DNA of 64,000 bases from Chromera velia (taxonomy: Eukaryota > Sar > Chromeraceae): assembly GCA_018398765.1 (NCBI GenBank), contig JAHBMJ010004062.1:96717-160716 (forward strand), read 5' to 3'. Below, in pieces: positions 57,207-64,000 of the stretch (position 1 is the stretch's first letter; every line of letters begins with the position of its first letter). Both the position numbers and the translations under genes were made by a program. The notes beneath the pieces are model-generated. The model saw nothing but the letters and a program-made list of their open reading frames with translations. It did not search any database and was not told the origin of the DNA.

Positions 57207-59037
57207 CGGGTTGAGTTTATCGGCAGATGAAAATCCAGTCACAGTGTCTCTCTCCCTCTCCTGAAGAAGGGACACCAGAGGAAAGGTGAAGCTGCCAGTT
57301 GAAATGAGGATGGGGGAATGGAAGAAGTGGGTGGGGGAGGGGTGAGAGAATTGAAGTCTTGACGCACGCGCCCTCAGATTTGAGGATATTCTAAGACCCT
57401 TCAACAGACATAAGCTGCCTCCCTCCCCCAACAAAAAAGTCCGGAAGAGCTCTTCGCCCTGCACCACTGGGTGCCCCCTTGTCTTCGTTCTAGTGGGTGT
57501 GGTCTGTGTATGCATGCGTATTGTAAGAGGTGCAACGTGTGTCACCAGACGCCACAGCCAGGCGACCCCATCGTTACAAAACCGAAAAAAGGATGTCTAA
57601 CCCGCCCTATTGTATTAAGAACGTACCATCGCATTGTGTTCCGATTGTGCCTGCCGTGGGGTCCCTGTATCCGAGATTGCACGCGCAAGTGAAGGACGCA
57701 ACATCGCGGGTTCCCGATGTATCCAGGGTGTTTGTACAGTCGGCGTTGATGTCACAATTTTCCGACCCGTCATCAGAGGTGATGGTTCCGTATTGTGAAT
57801 AGTTCCCGGGAGCGTGTGTGCAGAAGTCGATGGCTGCAGAATAACAAAAGACGAAGAAGGATTTCAAATTGTTTTTCCAGATCCGTCAACCACTTTATAG
57901 ACGTTCTTCCAATCAACTTTTTCAACTGCACACACTGAGTCGTTTTGTCTTTCCGTGGCCTACCAAGGCGGAAGCGCAGCGGAGAGCCCATCATCTGAAG
58001 TGAGGAATAAACGAATAAGCGAATAATTGAACGAAAGTACGCACATATAGAAAGGAAAGCAGGAAGAGGCATCTGTAAGGCAGACGATAACGAAAAATGC
58101 AGAGATCAACATTTTAGCTGCTGGCAGTCTCCTTCGCCTTCCAGAGCTTTTTCTTGGAAAAAAAGAGAAAAGAAGCAGGGACAAAGAAATGGAGTGACTG
58201 ACGAAAGCAGGTTGCCCCTTCATCGTCTGTCGAGTGTCCTTGCCAGCAGGTGCACTTGTAGAAACTCTGAACGTTTTGGCACACTGCCTTTTCTGAACAG
58301 GGCTCATCCTCCTCACAAAAGTTTTTGAAACGGAATTGGGGCCACGCATGCCCAATCACGAAGAGCCGTTGACTGGATTGAGGCGGGAGCGAAATTACAG
58401 AGGGGACGTTTTCTGTGAAGAAGCGGACATCTTTGTAGAAGACCCAAAGGCCCGGGGTGGGAAGGGGAGGGGAAGGGATAAGTGACGGATCGGGTGAGTC
58501 AACAATAGTGCTTGTCAGTAGAACGCAGAAAGCAAACTCTCCATCTGGCACGCGGAGATTTGAATCTGCAACTTCTTTTATGTCCATTCCTCCAATTGCC
58601 ACTCTGAACGCTCCCTTGTATGCAGATAGGCTGAGCACAGAGAGACCGGCATCCAGGTGAGTGAGGTTCTCTGCGCTTAGATCAAAAAGGTATCTGTCTG
58701 TGTTGGACTCAGTGCTGCCGTCGACGATGTCACTTTGTGCAGCCCCACAAACGGTCAATCCATCGGAGACAAAGTTGGGAAGTTTTTGATCGTCAATGAC
58801 GACCTTCTTGACCAAATGTGGATTTGTTTCTTCCTTTTCCCATTGTAGAAGCGGATAATCATCTGCACACAGAAAAAACATAAGTTGGGCAGGCAAATAT
58901 CAATGCATGAGAATCAGTAGATGATCAGTCATGGATGATTCATAGAGTTGTTGAATGACTTTCCTTTGCTGACCAAAAAAGAACGCAAACGAAGGGAGTG
59001 CGCACAGAAACGCACCCACAATCGTTGCTCTAATCAT
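23514..59037 (-). CDS. Giant cysteine repeat modular protein (CRMP-like), about 49 exons, about 6,000 aa
   Basis: The ATG at 59037 opens a 64-nt exon coding a signal peptide. Its donor (phase 1, GTCAGC at 58973) joins the exon at 58862. From there I followed exons to TGA at 23516-23514. Phases match at every junction except one region near 36200-36020. Blocks in order: N-terminal domain and EGFs, CCP/EGF block, two Notch-like EGFs, repeated CWC-type modules, propeller-like region, GCC2/GCC3 cysteine repeats, about seven or eight membrane helices, then a charged tail of about 980 aa. Apicomplexan CRMPs (Plasmodium PCRMP1-4, Toxoplasma CRMPa/b) share the Cys-repeat, EGF and multipass plan, and the Toxoplasma pair acts in rhoptry exocytosis. 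No kringle is seen here. The likely role is a surface or extrusome-associated receptor, by inference. Splitting into two genes is possible but is not favoured by the continuous phases. Confidence 0.8.
26889..26911. repeat. (GA)n microsatellite in an intron
   Basis: About 11 GA units between exons 47 and 48 of the CRMP-like gene. Confidence 0.95.
26951..30311 (-). other. CRMP-like exons 42-47: multipass membrane domain
   Basis: Exons are 30311-30039, 29668-29531, 29142-28796, 28457-28260, 27948-27681 and 27321-26951. Hydrophobic segments appear near 30225, 29115, 28870, 28370, 27890, 27785, 27710 and 27270, giving seven or eight helices. Loops with paired Cys (LECVL in 29668-29531; QCED...VICNSD in 28457-28260) suggest disulphides on the outer side. 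The motif MRPFDKRNGDVLNRLEN near 27750 is typical of TRP-like/polycystin-like bundles attached to GCC2/GCC3 ectodomains. Whether it conducts ions cannot be told from the sequence. Confidence 0.85.
30361..30414. repeat. (CA)n microsatellite in an intron
   Basis: About 25 CA units with two interruptions, between exons 41 and 42 of the CRMP-like gene. On the transcript it reads GT. Confidence 0.95.
30693..34993 (-). other. CRMP-like exons 36-41: GCC2/GCC3-type cysteine repeats
   Basis: Exons are 34993-34424, 34085-33872, 33671-33606, 33541-32153, 31897-31551 and 31245-30693. Repeats read CPxGxYxxxx..C..CPxGxxS or CxxGxYGGxxxCxxC, the ephrin-receptor-like/GCC2_GCC3 class (for example CPKGYYKN, CDKGLYMG, CNPGYAYV, CEPGFYFV). 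The 66-nt exon at 33671-33606 is in frame (22 codons) between GCTAG and GTGAAT. These repeats sit directly before the membrane domain, as in CRMPs. Confidence 0.85.
36168..36201 (-). repeat. G-rich run with G-quadruplex potential
   Basis: On the transcript strand five G-runs of five or more are separated by single T residues. The run lies at the unresolved junction of exons 33 and 34. Confidence 0.8.
36371..36643. repeat. Compound microsatellite (GACA)n, (AC)n, (GA)n
   Basis: (GACA)n at about 36371-36400, (AC)n at about 36519-36554 and (GA)n with GAAA interruptions at about 36555-36643. All lie in the intron between exons 32 and 33. Confidence 0.95.
37899..48603 (-). other. CRMP-like exons 17-31: repeated CWC-type modules
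   Basis: Exons are 48603-47914, 47706-47440, 46949-46632, 46068-45363, 45086-44965, 44674-44569, 44302-43047, 42763-42603, 42287-42086, 41827-41608, 41264-40825, 40411-40316, 39873-39243, 38758-38564 and 37991-37899. The first is a Ser/Pro/Arg-rich linker with several RRL motifs. A module then recurs with the pattern Y/F-x-(V/I/F)-C-(W/L)-C-x(5-12)-C-x(4-8)-F-x-(V)-G-x-(V)-x-(V)-x-G-P. Examples are near 45780, 45050, 43480, 43110, 42160 and 39620. I recall similar GGTYKLCWC modules in dinoflagellate proteins. Their fold is probably all-beta. Many N-x-S/T sites fit an extracellular location. Confidence 0.75.
40623..40691. repeat. Compound (CT)n(GT)n microsatellite
   Basis: CT units to about 40657 followed by GT units to 40691, in the intron between exons 27 and 28. 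Confidence 0.95.
49231..50500 (-). repeat. Duplicated segment, copy 1 (intron + EGF exon + intron)
   Basis: This aligns with 50650-51540 through the downstream intron, the EGF exon and the upstream intron. It contains an extra TTCC/TTTC tract at about 49498-49690 that copy 2 largely lacks. Long identical stretches (for example near 49300-49440 against 50700-50850) mark a fairly recent duplication. Confidence 0.85.
49498..49690. repeat. Pyrimidine tract (TTCC/TTTC)n
   Basis: About 190 bp of nearly pure pyrimidine on the plus strand, inside the intron 3' of exon 16. It lies within duplicated copy 1. Confidence 0.95.
49942..51162 (-). other. CRMP-like exons 15-16: two Notch-like EGF domains
   Basis: Exons 51162-51043 and 50067-49942 each code C-x3-(N)PC-x-NGGTC-x-D, then C-x-C-x3-GWTGSTC, the short non-vertebrate Notch/Delta type. 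The two proteins are close, and their flanking introns are alignable too (see the repeat entries). Confidence 0.9.
50650..51540 (-). repeat. Duplicated segment, copy 2 (intron + EGF exon + intron)
   Basis: Direct tandem copy of 49231-50500, in the same orientation, with small indels and scattered substitutions. Confidence 0.85.
51611..54892 (-). other. CRMP-like exons 9-14: Sushi/CCP domains with one interposed EGF
   Basis: Exons are 54892-54656 (CCP), 53904-53749 (calcium-binding EGF), 53376-53167, 52942-52745, 52285-52091 and 51805-51611 (four CCPs). The CCP units have the family pattern: first Cys, a YxCxxGY centre, a second CxxxG(x)W/K-like segment and PxC at the end. The last four alternate as two types (B-A-B-A). 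All are phase 1-1 and multiples of 3. CCP modules usually bind proteins or glycans. Confidence 0.85.
53909..54210. repeat. Polypurine tract (GGAA/GAAA)n of about 300 bp
   Basis: Almost pure purine on the plus strand, with only two or three C interruptions. It starts at the acceptor of exon 10 and fills the upstream intron. On the transcript it is a 300-nt pyrimidine run leading into the acceptor. Confidence 0.95.
55361..57833 (-). other. CRMP-like exons 3-8: six EGF-like domains, one per exon
   Basis: Exons are 57833-57627, 57142-56990, 56763-56596, 56351-56190, 55914-55744 and 55504-55361. Each codes one EGF unit with six cysteines. Most start D/E-x-N/D-EC, the calcium-binding form, and have a C-x-N-x4-(S/D)-F-x-C hydroxylation-like segment. 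All six are multiples of 3 and bounded by phase-1 introns, so any can be added or lost without changing frame. The array is extracellular and probably rod-like when calcium is bound. Confidence 0.9.
57149..57205. repeat. (AC)n microsatellite next to a splice acceptor
   Basis: About 28 AC units with one interruption, beginning 7 bp upstream (transcript sense) of exon 4. This is one of the few acceptors not ending GCAG (it is CTCAG). Confidence 0.95.
58203..59037 (-). other. CRMP-like exons 1-2: signal peptide, N-terminal domain, first EGF
   Basis: Exon 1 (59037-58974) begins MIRATIVG and continues with a hydrophobic core rich in Ala, Leu and Phe, a classic signal peptide. Exon 2 (58862-58203) carries about 180 residues of no recognised fold. 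It ends in an EGF-like unit (CEEDEPCSEKAVC..YKCTC). Exon 1 is 64 nt (ends phase 1) and exon 2 is 660 nt (phase 1 to phase 1). Confidence 0.8.
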
Positions 59038-59788
59038 GGTACAAGTGCGCTTTTCAGGCACACGTGTTTCTCTCAAATGCTAAGGCGAACAGTCTAAAGG
59101 GACAGAAAGGTGTTGCAACAACAGATGGACTGGAAATCGCACAAACGAGTCCACGCGTTGTGTTGAAGTGTTCTGGCTTTTGCTTGCTAGCGCTGACTCA
59201 CAAGACGCATTTTCACAGAGGAATGACTCGAAAAGAAGTTTCTGGGACAGGACGAGGGTGGACTGTGTCTCTTTGAACATCAGCTAAAGATCGACCAGGC
59301 ATGCATCTGTTGTTGTACGTCAGATTCAGAGCGTATATATAGGTTGGATACGTGCATGCGTATATATATATAGAAAAAAAAAATAGGCATGCACAATTAA
59401 ATTTAGACAATTTTTCTGCATGCGCGCGGATTGCGCGCCCCGAAAAGAAGCATGCGAAGCATTTTTTGTCACGCACGCGCACTTTTCCAATACGTCTCCG
59501 ACCGTGAGTCCGACGCGTAGCCGAGAGTAGCCGTCTTGGACATTCTCGGAGTTGAATTCCAGCTCGGTTCTGACATAATCTGACACAAAGAAATCAAGAC
59601 TGCAGATCGGGTAACGACTGATTTGACACGCCCTTCAAAGTCCAGCTCGGGTTTGGCGAGGAGTCATGTGGGCAGTGAGGAAAAGTATGACGTCATTTAG
59701 ATTTGGCTTGCTATTGTGCACGACCGACAGCTTCCTGCCGGAGCTGGCAGTGTCCTGGATCCGCATTGTATGAGTCTATCTCACCGAA
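59038..59788. promoter_or_regulatory. Divergent intergenic promoter region
   Basis: The region lies between the start codons of the CRMP-like gene (-) and the racemase gene (+). It holds a perfect CRE/ATF-type palindrome TGACGTCA at 59688-59695. It also holds a cluster of five GCATGC words between about 59298 and 59456, plus a TATATATATA run near 59362. Assignment as a shared promoter is inferred from gene orientation. One splice-flanked minus-strand frame (59599 to about 59480) may be an untranslated or spurious exon. Confidence 0.55.
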
Positions 59789-60631
59789 ATGATCGGCCGC
59801 GTTCCAATGAAGACTCTGGGTATCATGGGGGGAATGGGTGCGGAGGCAACGATTCGCTTTTGTCAAAACATCATTGACATACGAAGACCACACGTGAAAG
59901 GGGACTCCGACCACTTGCCCTTTATCCTAAACCAGAACACGCAAATACCCAATTGCAGCAATGCAATGCTGGGAATCGGGCCAAGTCCGAGCTCAGCGCT
60001 TGTGAGTGATGCGAAGAAGCTGGAGTCGATGGGTGTGGCGTTTCTTTGCATTCCGTGTCACACCGCTCACAACTTTATCGAGGACGTTTCTAAGGCCGTC
60101 TCCATCCCTGTGATTGATATGGTGGACCTCGCACTGCTTCATGTGGTCGAAACAATGGGCCCTTCGGTTTCTGTCGGAATTCTGGCTTCTGCAGGGACCG
60201 TCACGAGTGGTTTGTACCAGAGAAGAGCAGCAAGAATTGCAGCGGATCTGCGGATAGTGTGCCCGACCAGCGACTCCCAATCCGAGGTTTCGGACGCTAC
60301 TCACGGAGAGAGGGGGGTGAAGGCAGGATACACGGACGAGAGAGTGAGAGGCATTCTGACAAAAGCTGCAGAAAATTTGACCCTCAGGGGTGCTCAGGTA
60401 GTCATTGCGGCATGCACGGAGGTCTCGATAGGGATGCCCACAGTACCCAGGCTCCTGCCTTCAAGTCCTCTTGCTCCTGAAGCTGCAGTCCCTGTAACAA
60501 AGAGCAGCCAGCCTGGAAGTCCATCCAACGGAGTCCATCCCTCTGTCACAGTGCTGGTTCTGGATCCCATGCGCTTGATGGCTGAAGAGGCACTGAGAAG
60601 ATGTGGGGCTCATGCAGCAGCACAGACATGA
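59789..60631 (+). CDS. Aspartate/glutamate racemase family protein
   Basis: The family interconverts L- and D-amino acids without cofactor, using two cysteines as acid and base. The 280-aa product begins near a LGIMGGMGAEAT loop. It has the first catalytic Cys in IPCHTAHNF (about aa 88-96) and the second in AACTEVS (about aa 208-214), as in PLP-independent Asp racemases. A low-complexity Ser/Pro insert lies between the second Cys and the C-terminal helix, making it somewhat longer than the usual 230-250 aa. The ATG at 59789 is used, and a second in-frame ATG six codons on fits the family start better. There are no introns or targeting peptide. The family is mostly bacterial, so lateral origin is plausible. 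The substrate could also be another small amino acid. Confidence 0.88.
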   Translation: MIGRVPMKTLGIMGGMGAEATIRFCQNIIDIRRPHVKGDSDHLPFILNQNTQIPNCSNAMLGIGPSPSSALVSDAKKLESMGVAFLCIPCHTAHNFIEDVSKAVSIPVIDMVDLALLHVVETMGPSVSVGILASAGTVTSGLYQRRAARIAADLRIVCPTSDSQSEVSDATHGERGVKAGYTDERVRGILTKAAENLTLRGAQVVIAACTEVSIGMPTVPRLLPSSPLAPEAAVPVTKSSQPGSPSNGVHPSVTVLVLDPMRLMAEEALRRCGAHAAAQT

Positions 60632-61215
60632 TCTTTACAGGATGCCTAGCAGGATGCATAGCTTTATACGTACATGCAGTCCGTGAAGATTTTTGGCCTG
60701 CATTTCTCAGGGGTTGCTTTGATAAGACTAAGCGCTTCATGCCGTGTCAGAAGCTGAAATCAGGAATAAAAATACAGGGGCCTGGACCTAAGCTTACTTA
60801 GCTTAGACGGTTAGCCCAGATTCAAAAGTTTACCTTCTAGTTTTCTTTCCACACAGCTGGGATTCTAATTTATGGGATTTTATGTTAAGTTTTTGAATGA
60901 ATAAATTTTTGAATGAATGACTGACAATGAGTTAGTTAATGTAAGTCAATGACTGTAACCATCGCTAGAACCGTCGGAGCTTAGCTCCTAGTTTTTATAA
61001 GATTTTAGAGAATTTTGTAGAATTTCAACGTTATAGGTCCATACAGCTGGGAGCGATAATATAGGCGCTAACTCTTTTTATTCCCAAAATTTAAACACTC
61101 ACTACTTCTTCACCATCTACTCTATAGCGCTATAACTAGGACCTTCCTAGGACTTCTAGTTTTGAAGTCTAAGACTCTAAGTTTTTCTCTCCTACTGTCA
61201 TTGTCAGAGAGTAGG
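60632..61215. other. Intergenic AT-rich DNA
   Basis: No gene is seen. Words near 61055-61165 resemble, in reverse orientation, the repeat at 2240-2990. Confidence 0.5.
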
Positions 61216-61235
61216 TTTTTCTATAGTAACTGAAT

Positions 61236-63645
61236 TTGTACCCCAGAAAGGCCACTGGAAAGGACGGAATGCCCCCAGGAATGCTGAGAACAATGAAAAA
61301 ATCGACTGAGCTAGTATCTTTGTATGTTTTGTTAATTAATGTTGCATATCGTTTTGGCTGGTGGCCGAAAGGGTGGAATGACTTGCCGGTGACAGCTCTT
61401 CCAAAACCAGGTAAGTCACTCGCACTAATTGGGGGATGGAGGGGAGTGCACCTGGTGGTAGCAGATGTGAAATGGGGGGACATGATCATGAGAACAAAGG
61501 TGGAAAAGGAAGCCAGACAGACGCCATGGCAGTTCGCATACAAGAGAAAGACAGGCAAATACGATGCAATTTTTCTTTTGCTGTTCGTTATTGCTCGAAT
61601 GGAAGTGCTCAGTGTTGCTTTTATTGACTTCACACGGGCTTTCGACGAAGTGAGGCTTGAAAAGTTAAAAGAGAAATTGAGAAAGGCAGGGGTGGAGGAA
61701 GGTTTGATTAGATGGGTTGAGGCCTCTCTGGAAAAAGTGAGGGCACGGGTGAAGGGAACAAGCATGTGGTACCCAGAAGACAAAGGACTCAAGCAAAGAG
61801 GCCCGAGCGGCCCTTCCCTTTACTCTGTGTACACACATGACTTGCCAGAGGAAGTAGGAAAGAGGAGAGGACAGAGACGATAGACCGACAGACAGAGGCC
61901 AAAGGTGCCGGCAGGAGAAAACGGGAGGTGGGTCGATTTCCTTACCCCTCTGTTTGCAGATGACACAACACTCCTCGAATCCTCAGATAGACAGTTGAAC
62001 CTTCTTCTTTCGAACTTTGTAGCCTTTGCAGAACCTCTCCGTCTTCTATTCTCTGACAAGTCGAGATTGGTCCGGTTTGGCCGCATCGCATCAAGAGAGA
62101 AAGAAGAAGTTAGACTGGGGGAGATAGTGATGAAAGAAGCAAGAGAGCAACCCTACTTGGGACTAGTCCTATCCACCGACTGCAACCTAGAGACCATGAT
62201 GGAAGTGTGGTCAATCAAAGCAGAGAGATGCATGCAGGGACTGATGGGGAAGATAGGAAGGGAGGGAGGGATTCTACCTGCTGATTGCTTCAATATATTT
62301 AAACAGACAGTGCGCGCCGTATGGTTGTATGGATGCGAAATCCATGCATGCCCAGATAGCGCGTATGCAGAATTCGATGAGAAGCAAAGGAGATTTGTCA
62401 GGTTTGTTTTGCGTTTGAGAAAGAAAGAGAATTGTGACACGCTGATGATGGAAGGAGGTTTNTGCACAGGCACTCTACACAGACAGAGGAATGTACCCTT
62501 TTACAAGAGAAAGACTAAAAGGAAGCGTAGGGCAGAGAGGAACACAGGTAGTCAACGAGAGAGTGGACAGGATAGAGAGATGGCTGCTGAAGAGAACAAA
62601 AAATGAGCTAGACGAGAAGAAGAGAGAGGCGTTTGCACATAGAATAGAAAGAAACATAAGAGAGAAGAGCAGTCAGGAGAAGGCAGAACTGACAGGAGTG
62701 ATGATGGCTGACGTGCACAGAAAGGTCTCAAACGGAAACCGTCTCCACCTTTCTTTGTTTGAAGACAGAGCAGGTAGAAAGGTTGGCTCGACAATGAAAA
62801 TAGACAGAGAGAGAATAGGGAGAGCCCCTTTTTGCTATACGAGAGTGGCGCCGCGATCAGAACACAGGAGGAGAGCAGCATGCAGGGTGGGAGACAGGGC
62901 TGTAGCTGCGACTCAGGGAAAAATTCCGGTAAGGGGGGGAGAGAAGGTGCTATTACAGAAAAGGATGTGCCAGTTCTGTCGAGGGTGGTTAGGAATCGAG
63001 GTGGTGGAAGATGAAATCCATCTGGTGACAGAATGTCCTGTTTTTAACAGAGAAAGAGCAGAAATGTTCAGAAAGATAGAAGAGAAATGGGACAGTAAGA
63101 TGGAAGAAAGAGCCAGAAAGGCAGCCACAGAAAGAGAAGGGCTCAACAGAGAAGAGGGAAAAAGGGACAACTCGACGCTTTTCTGTTTTCTGTTGAATGA
63201 ATGTCATGCCGGAGTGGATGAGTTTTTGGGATGGGCGTCATTTAGACGGAGGGTGTTTGAGGAGTGTCCAGGATGGTACAGACACATAGAGGGAGACGCT
63301 CTGGCGGCCAGACATGCAGGAATCACCGGAAGGCAGCGGGCGATCGAGAGACTAACAAAAGAATATGAGGAGACAATTGATAACTTAGAGACGACCGAAG
63401 GAGCGTTAGGGTGGGGAAGGAGGGAGCCGCAGAAGAAGATTGATAAAGCAAACAAAAAGAGCGAGGAAGCCCAAATCACATGCCGTTTCAGATCGATTTT
63501 CAGGCCGGAAAGCCAACGCGGATCCAGAGCCGTGGCTCGAACAACGAACAATCATGCAGCAGCGGCCAGGGCAACAGACTCTGGCGGGCCCCGAGGGCGG
63601 GGTCTGATACCTCAGCTTAGGCTGGGGAACGCCCCGCCCTGCTAG
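61236..63645 (+). pseudogene. Reverse transcriptase and C-terminal domain of the LINE copy
   Basis: RT motifs in order: GKDGMPPG (61254 on), LPKPGK (near 61400), AFIDFTRAFDEV (near 61620) and the catalytic FADDTTLL at 61953-61976. A TAG at 61881-61883 interrupts the frame. At 62462 an ambiguous base N coincides with a shift to the frame used from about 62465 to 63645. Without that base the two frames join. The C-terminal part has a Cys2-His-Cys arrangement (CQFC near 62968, His near 63020, Cys near 63034), as in other LINE ORF2 ends. Confidence 0.85.
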
Positions 63646-63690
63646 CTCTGGCGACAGATAGACATAGCGGGAAGGCCCTAGGGCGGAACA

Positions 63691-63691
63691 T

Positions 63692-63728
<37 letters not shown>
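63691..63728. repeat. (TCAA)n tail of the LINE copy
   Basis: About nine tandem TCAA units mark the 3' terminus. Shorter runs of the same unit occur near 10427, perhaps from another insertion. Confidence 0.9.
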
Positions 63729-63731
<3 letters not shown>

Positions 63732-64000
63732 CAACAAGGGAATGTTTGCGTTCAATATTAGAAATCTAATCTATGTATACTTATAACTTGAAGTACATAT
63801 ATGAATAATTATTAGGTGAGTTAATTTTTTTATTTTTTGACAGCTTCTGTACGAAAGCTTCTAGGAAAGTTTTTGATCGCCACTCTAGCTATACTTGGTA
63901 TGAAATAAGCTGATAAAGAAGCGTAAGATTGAAAACATTCATCGCAAGAACCTTTCAGTGGTAACAGGGATGTACTACAGTAGCTAGTACAGTAGCCTAA
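63729..64000. other. AT-rich flank, no gene seen
   Basis: Low-complexity AT-rich DNA up to the window end, with no ORF of note. Confidence 0.6.

Larger units (their letters stand above)
61216..63728 (+). mobile_element. 5'-truncated non-LTR (LINE-type) retrotransposon
   Basis: The element has reverse-transcriptase coding sequence, a downstream zinc-finger-like domain, no LTRs and a (TCAA)n tail at its 3' end, all typical of non-LTR elements. Coding similarity begins abruptly near 61236 inside the RT, at the GKDGMPPGML segment. The endonuclease and ORF1 are therefore missing and this is a truncated copy. No target-site duplication could be recognised because the 5' boundary is uncertain. Confidence 0.85.

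Noticed and set aside
59326-59586. Exon at about 59.5 kb as the true N-terminus of the CRMP-like protein
   Set aside because: No donor in it gives the phase needed for the exon at 58862, while the 64-nt signal-peptide exon at 59037-58974 fits phase and function exactly.
1-64000. CRISPR arrays, bacterial operons, rRNA or tRNA genes
   Set aside because: No regularly spaced identical repeats, Shine-Dalgarno-linked gene clusters, or tRNA/rRNA core sequences were recognised. The repeats present are microsatellites, LTRs and exon duplications.

Overview
The window looks like nuclear DNA of a eukaryotic alveolate alga. A chromerid such as Chromera velia is the best fit (about 0.7, inferred). Reasons: GC-balanced, intron-rich genes with GT..AG introns of 150-1500 bp; AT-rich intergenic islands; many long microsatellites; copia and non-LTR retroelements; and a giant modular cysteine-rich membrane protein of a kind otherwise known from apicomplexans and their relatives. 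Nothing here is bacterial in layout. Exons below were assembled by hand from ORFs, splice signals and reading-frame phase, and no search was run.

Layout. 1-503: last exon of a DUF1254/DUF1214-type gene (+). 504-3729: mostly non-coding, with a diverged AT-rich tandem repeat. 3730-8840 (-): a five-exon gene of about 1401 aa joining a coiled coil, a domain with HET-like motifs (LSYPW / FWDF / RGWPFFE) and C-terminal ribonuclease-inhibitor-type leucine-rich repeats. 8841-10767: intergenic. 10773-17175 (+): a complete but degraded copia LTR retrotransposon with a 5-bp target duplication. 17181-19708: no confident gene. 19928-20803 (+): intronless cis-prenyltransferase (dehydrodolichyl diphosphate synthase type). 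20804-23513: AT-rich intergenic.

23514-59037 (-): one giant gene of about 49 exons and about 6,000 aa. It reads, N to C: signal peptide, EGF array, Sushi/CCP and EGF block, two Notch-like EGFs, a long series of alveolate CWC-type modules, a propeller-like region, GCC2/GCC3-type cysteine repeats, a multipass membrane domain and a long charged cytoplasmic tail. This is the architecture of cysteine repeat modular proteins (CRMPs). A divergent promoter of about 750 bp separates it from an intronless Asp/Glu racemase-family gene (59789-60631, +). A 5'-truncated non-LTR retrotransposon (about 61216-63728, +) with a tetranucleotide tail closes the window.

The genes do not form a pathway. The strongest signals are the giant CRMP-like gene with visible exon duplication, the HET-like/LRR fusion, a splice-donor preference for C at +3, and a transition-only, CpG-weighted divergence between the two LTRs.
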